From DATAUD01 sp036268455 (GTDB taxonomy: Bacteria > Verrucomicrobiota > Verrucomicrobiia > Limisphaerales > Palsa-1400): 64,000 bases of DNA. The notes beneath the pieces were generated by a model. The model ran no database searches, was not told the DNA's origin, and was given only the letters and a program-made list of their open reading frames with translations. Shown one piece after another: positions 60,585-64,000 of the stretch; the stretch's first letter is position 1, and every line of letters begins with the position of its first letter. Where the stretch lies: assembly GCA_036268455.1 (NCBI GenBank), contig DATAUD010000101.1:55050-119049 (forward strand), in the 5' to 3' direction. The translations under genes were made by a program, and so were the position numbers.

Positions 60585-61748
60585 TCAGGCGCTGCGATAA
60601 AGCTTGGTGAGGACGTATTCGTCGTGGCGCAATCCTTCGGCGGCGGTCAAGCGTCCGTTGACCGTGCGTTCGAGGACGGTCATGGCGGCGTCGGCGGCTT
60701 GGTCAAGCGTCATTTCCATTCGGAGGATACCGGTCAAATCGACATCGATGTGTTCGGACATCGTGGAGAGCGTCAACGGGTTGCCGGAGAGTTTGATCAC
60801 CGGGACAATGGGGTTACCGATAACGTTGCCCTGGCCGGTGGGGAAATAATGGACCACCGAACCGGCTGCGCCGCACAACGTGACCATTTCCGCGGCGGCA
60901 CTGGAGGAATCCATGAAATGGAGGCCGGGACCATCCGGTTCGACGGCGGGGTCGAGCGCGGACTGGACTTTGCAACGGCCTATTTTTTGGATGTTGCCCA
61001 TCGCTTTTTCCTCGATCGTTGTGAGGCCGCCGCGAATGTTTCCTTCGGTCGGCTGGGAGCCGAGCAGATCGACACCCTGGCTTGTAATCAATTCAGTGTA
61101 GCCATCGAACATGCGGTTGAACTCTCCTAGAACTTTCTCATTGACGCAACGGGATTGGATGATGTCCTCGCCGCCGGTCAATTCGCTGGTTTCGCCGAAA
61201 ATGAGCGTTGCGCCGGCGGCGATCAAACGCTCGAAGACGCGGCCAACCGTCGGGCACGAAGAGAGGCCGGTGGTGGTATCGGACTCGCCGCATTTGGTGG
61301 ACATGAGGAGCTTCTTGACGGGAAAGGGTTCGCGCTGAAGCTCTGTGGCGTATTGGACGAATTCGAGGGCTTTGCGCGAGGCCATTTCGATGGTGCGAAG
61401 GTCGCCGTGGCGCTCGATGCTGAAACCGGCGACGGGCTTGCCCGTTTTGGCAATTTCTTTGACAATACGCTCGGTCCATTTCGGCTCGATGCCAATGACG
61501 ATGGTGGCGGCGACGTTTGGATTGCGTCCGGTGCCCGAAAGGGTGCGGAAAGTCAATTCGAGGTCCTCGCCAAATTGAAGGCGGCCATAGGCGTGAGGCA
61601 AGGCCATGGTGCCTTTGATCAAGGCGGCGACGCCATTGGCGGCGGCGTTGGAAATGTCATCGACCGGGAGAATGACGACGTGATTGCGAATACCGTAGCG
61701 GCCATCGGGCCGGCGGTAACCTGTCAATTTTAATTTCTCAGCCTTCAT
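60585..61748 (-). CDS. UxaA-family lyase large subunit (SuyB-like)
   Basis: The ATG at 61748 overlaps the stop of the small subunit gene (TAATG), so this start was preferred to 61760. The 387-residue protein begins KLTGYRRPDGRYGIRNHVVI and LPVDDISNAAANGVAALIKG. It continues ALPHAYGRLQFGEDLELTFR, KCGESDTTTGLSSCPTVGR, FGETSELTGGED and HFMDSSSAAAEMVTLCGAAG. This is the C-terminal domain of altronate/galactarate dehydratases as a separate subunit. That split form is found in (2R)-sulfolactate sulfo-lyase (SuyB), which releases sulfite and pyruvate. The sulfolactate assignment is likely but not proven. Confidence 0.75.
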   Translation of the reverse strand: MKAEKLKLTGYRRPDGRYGIRNHVVILPVDDISNAAANGVAALIKGTMALPHAYGRLQFGEDLELTFRTLSGTGRNPNVAATIVIGIEPKWTERIVKEIAKTGKPVAGFSIERHGDLRTIEMASRKALEFVQYATELQREPFPVKKLLMSTKCGESDTTTGLSSCPTVGRVFERLIAAGATLIFGETSELTGGEDIIQSRCVNEKVLGEFNRMFDGYTELITSQGVDLLGSQPTEGNIRGGLTTIEEKAMGNIQKIGRCKVQSALDPAVEPDGPGLHFMDSSSAAAEMVTLCGAAGSVVHYFPTGQGNVIGNPIVPVIKLSGNPLTLSTMSEHIDVDLTGILRMEMTLDQAADAAMTVLERTVNGRLTAAEGLRHDEYVLTKLYRSA

Positions 61749-62035
61749 TATTTGCTCCATCTAAGGGTTTTGACGTTGTGGATGTGGACGTGGGACCCCT
61801 TGGCGATGGCTTCGACAGCCTTGCCGACGGGACGGCCATATTTGATGACCGGCTTGTCCTTGGGAAGGTCGCGCATCGCGACTTTGTGGCCGAGGGGGAC
61901 GTTGTGCAGGATTTTGACCGCGCCGACGCTCTTGCCTTCAAGAGTGACCGCGCCGATCTTGCCGCCCTTTTTCAGATCTTCAACCGCGACGCCAACGTCG
62001 TCGCCGCTTTCATGCATTAGAATACCGTGCTTCAT
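61748..62035 (-). CDS. UxaA-family lyase small subunit, SAF domain (SuyA-like)
   Basis: A 95-residue protein with a SAF domain: MHESGDDVGVAVEDLKKGGK, LHNVPLGHKVAMRDLPKDKP and VIKYGRPVGKAVEAIAKGSH, ending VHIHNVKTLRWSK. The last segment is close to SuyA, the small subunit of (2R)-sulfolactate sulfo-lyase, and to the N-terminal domain of altronate dehydratase UxaA. It is coupled by TAATG to the large subunit gene. Confidence 0.75.
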   Translation of the reverse strand: MKHGILMHESGDDVGVAVEDLKKGGKIGAVTLEGKSVGAVKILHNVPLGHKVAMRDLPKDKPVIKYGRPVGKAVEAIAKGSHVHIHNVKTLRWSK

Positions 62036-62064
62036 ATTTAATAGGATTAACTAACTCGAATGGA

Positions 62065-63435
62065 TCAGGTTTGAGGTTTGATATTGGAATTGGGGTTGGA
62101 AAAATCTTCACACGCGAGAGTGATACCAGGATGAGCGACTGGATAGTAGCCGTCGGGGCCGGGCATGACCGGGGGCGGGCTGTCCCACGTAAGCTCAGGG
62201 GGCATGAGGGCAACTGGGCAATTGAAGGCATCCTCCCATTCGACTTCGCCGCCCGAATAGGTCGCCATGCGTCCCATGATTGCCGTCATCGTGCTGTTGG
62301 CGCCGTAATCGGCCTCGTTATAAGGAGTGCCGTTGCGGATGGCGGCAAAGAGATCGACGTGCTCCACGAAATAGGGGTCCTTTTTGGGGCCGTCGTAATG
62401 CCACGGTTTGGCGCCTTTGATGATCCAACCGCCGCGGTCGTTATTAAAATCCGCCGTGCCCCGGGAACCGAGAAGAGCCTCGGCAACACGGCCCCATTTG
62501 GAATGGAATTGGCTGCATTGACTGAACATGCGCGTGCCGTCGGCGTACTCGAATTCAACGTAGTGATGGTCGTAAATCTGGCCGCATTCCTTGCTGGTGC
62601 GGGATTGGCGGCCGCCGACGCCATTGGCGCGAATGGGGTGGGTGCCCTTGAACCAATTGCCGACATCGATGTTGTGGCAATGCTGCTCGACAATATGATC
62701 GCCGGAAAGGTAGGTGAAAAAATACCAATTGCGAATCTGATACTGGAGTTCGGTTTCGCCGGGGCGCTTGGCCTGTCCGCCTCGCGAGCCGCCGCGCCAA
62801 TAAACGCGCATGTCGAGAATATCGCCGATGTCGCCATCTTGGATTTTTTTGTAGGCCTCGATGTACCCGGCCTGATGATGGCGTTGATAGCCGACGCCGA
62901 CTTTGAGGTTTTTCTTTTTTGCCTCTTCGTTGGCGGCGAGGATGCGGCGCACGCCGACGGCATCGGTTCCCAGCGGCTTTTCCAGGAATGCATGTTTTCC
63001 CTGGGCAACGGCTTCTTCAAATTGCATAGGGCGGAACCCGGGAGGGGTCGCCAAAATTACGACATCGGCGAGGGCGATTGCTTTTTTGTAAGCATCGAGT
63101 CCGACGAATTGGGCGAGTGAATCGGGATCGACTTTATCGGGGTGCAGTTTGTGAAGGTTGCCCATGCTGGACTTGAGCCTGTTTTCAAAAGCATCGGCCA
63201 TGGCGACTAATTTGACGTTGCCCGTGCTGAGGGCCGCATTTGCGGCGCCGGAGCCGCGCCCGCCGCAACCGACCAGCGCGAGCTTAATCGTGTCATCGCC
63301 CGCCGCGTAGGCGGAACGATCAATGGCAAGGCCACTGAGAATGGAAAGGCCCGCGGCGGCCTTCCCGGTGGTTTTGAGAAATCGGCGGCGGGAAACATCT
63401 GTGTCAAGCGGCAATGAGTTCATAGGACCTTTCAT
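62065..63435 (-). CDS. Tat-exported Gfo/Idh/MocA family oxidoreductase
   Basis: A 456-residue exported dehydrogenase with twin-arginine signal SRRRFLKTTGKAAAGLSILS. The Rossmann motif is LALVGCGGRGSGAANAAL, the catalytic region HAFLEKPLGTDAVGVRR, and GVGYQRHHQAGYIEAYKK with SGDHIVEQHCHNIDVGNWF typical of one large exported subgroup. It is 29 bp upstream of the SuyA-like gene on the same strand and probably heads that operon. An ATG four codons in (63423) is an alternative start. Confidence 0.9.
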   Translation of the reverse strand: MKGPMNSLPLDTDVSRRRFLKTTGKAAAGLSILSGLAIDRSAYAAGDDTIKLALVGCGGRGSGAANAALSTGNVKLVAMADAFENRLKSSMGNLHKLHPDKVDPDSLAQFVGLDAYKKAIALADVVILATPPGFRPMQFEEAVAQGKHAFLEKPLGTDAVGVRRILAANEEAKKKNLKVGVGYQRHHQAGYIEAYKKIQDGDIGDILDMRVYWRGGSRGGQAKRPGETELQYQIRNWYFFTYLSGDHIVEQHCHNIDVGNWFKGTHPIRANGVGGRQSRTSKECGQIYDHHYVEFEYADGTRMFSQCSQFHSKWGRVAEALLGSRGTADFNNDRGGWIIKGAKPWHYDGPKKDPYFVEHVDLFAAIRNGTPYNEADYGANSTMTAIMGRMATYSGGEVEWEDAFNCPVALMPPELTWDSPPPVMPGPDGYYPVAHPGITLACEDFSNPNSNIKPQT

Positions 63436-63534
63436 ATTATTTTGAAATCCAAATAAATCGAACCCATCTGGCGGCGGATTGCAAGCGGAATATTTGGTTT
63501 ATCACGGCGCGTTTGCTGGTAAGATTGGCCAACC

Positions 63535-63660
63535 GTGAACAGGCCGATTACGATTTCCATTGTCGATGATCAGTCGGAACTGCGGGAGAAGATTGCGTCG
63601 TTCCTTGATTCCATGCCCGGGATGAAATGCCTTTCCAGTTATTCCATCGAGCACAATTGA
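63535..63660 (+). pseudogene. Truncated response-regulator receiver domain
   Basis: From a GTG at 63535 the frame reads ITISIVDDQSELREKIASFL then DSMPGMKCLSSYS, the first third of a receiver domain with the acidic pair DD. It stops at 63660 before the phosphoacceptor aspartate. The rest of the gene is not found downstream. The break lies about 180 bp before the insertion sequence at the window edge, and 63661-63837 holds no recognised gene. Confidence 0.6.
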
Positions 63661-63837
63661 TTTTTCATCTGTTCTTGGAAAAAATGAAAATGCGCGATTA
63701 CATGGGACGATTTCGAGCCGGGCCGACGCCGCAAAAAGAACGGCGTCCGTGTGTATTATTCCCTGTCAAGCCATAATATCCTGCATTTTTGGAATGTAGC
63801 CATTCACTTCTTTCGAGTCCTTTCCAGCCACTCTAGT

Positions 63838-64000
63838 GTAGTGTCTCATAAATAACTGGAGTTATATGGGATTTATGGTTATTCTTCCTCCATGTCGCGA
63901 CAGGCTACGCCCGTAATTTTGAACGACACCGATCGCCAGGAGTTGGAGCAATGGGTCCGCGCCCACCGCACTCCCCAACAAGTGGTTCAGCGCTGTCAGA
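63838..64000 (+). mobile_element. IS630-type insertion sequence, left end (cut by window edge)
   Basis: A TAGTGTCTCATAAATAA stretch from 63838 has the look of an IS630/Tc1 end next to a TA target. The transposase reading frame starts 54 bp later. The other end lies outside the window, so the exact boundary is not proven. Confidence 0.55.
63892..64000 (+). CDS. IS630-family transposase, N-terminal part
   Basis: The frame from ATG 63892 is open to the window end and reads SRQATPVILNDTDRQELEQW then VRAHRTPQQVVQRCQ. This is the usual start of IS630-type DDE transposases, where a short beta strand precedes a helix-turn-helix with a T-P-Q element. The catalytic domain is outside the window. Confidence 0.65.
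   Translation, partial: MSRQATPVILNDTDRQELEQWVRAHRTPQQVVQRCQ

Overview
The window looks like a chromosomal segment of a free-living, GC-rich bacterium of the Verrucomicrobiota (Pedosphaerales/Limisphaerales type). This is inferred from gene style, not from a marker gene. The signs are prepilin-like secreted proteins ending in an H-X9-D-G motif, several Tat-exported Gfo/Idh/MocA oxidoreductases, a 2,840-residue CARDB/Calx-beta surface protein with SREVSVFN repeats, beta-helix and GH3 glycan enzymes, and an F1Fo-ATPase operon that lacks beta and epsilon. No rRNA, tRNA or CRISPR array was recognised.

Layout. 1-2.5 kb: the end of an FAD/NAD(P)-binding protein, a 3-methyladenine glycosylase and an exported oxidoreductase. 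2.5-17 kb is a secretion and surface region. It holds two tandem pilin-like genes (one frameshifted), a relic of a GH3 gene, an S74-chaperoned beta-roll protein, a full GH3 beta-glucosidase, a NarL-type two-component pair, and two tandem secreted paralogues each followed by the same hairpin. 16.4-17.3 kb: a small HNH endonuclease and its partner, both frameshifted. 17.4-27.4 kb: a SUI1-like factor and the giant repeat protein coupled to a glycine-rich secreted protein. 27.6-29.9 kb: an exported serine hydrolase, then a decayed toxin-antitoxin patch (HicBA, duplicated antitoxin, REP-like element). 29.9-34.5 kb: atpB-E-F-H-A-G. 34.7-45 kb: a DUF1015 protein, small accessory genes, modABC, an HDOD protein, and a membrane protein/RedB-like/hybrid kinase operon. 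45-53.6 kb: uvrA, yajQ, a beta-helix glycosidase-like protein, a LolD-like ATPase, a serine hydrolase and an APC permease. 53.7-55.6 kb: an accessory island with a short-repeat protein and a coupled HEPN-like plus HNH gene pair. 55.8-59.5 kb: an oxidoreductase, a VOC protein, an AbrB-type relic, a dual-specificity phosphatase and a nucleotidyltransferase. 59.6-63.4 kb: a probable operon of a Tat oxidoreductase, SuyA/SuyB-like lyase subunits and a D-2-hydroxyacid dehydrogenase. The right edge enters an IS630-type transposase next to a truncated receiver domain.

The main themes are export of large repeat proteins, glycan and sugar-acid metabolism, and a high density of broken small genes of toxin-antitoxin or nuclease type. 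The most promising unexplained unit is the HEPN-like/HNH pair at 54.1-55.6 kb. The second is a palindrome (GCTATAC-N4-GTATAGC type) shared by the upstream regions of the pilin-like genes and the secreted paralogue at 12.1 kb. All readings are by eye; family assignments come from motif recognition, not from searches.
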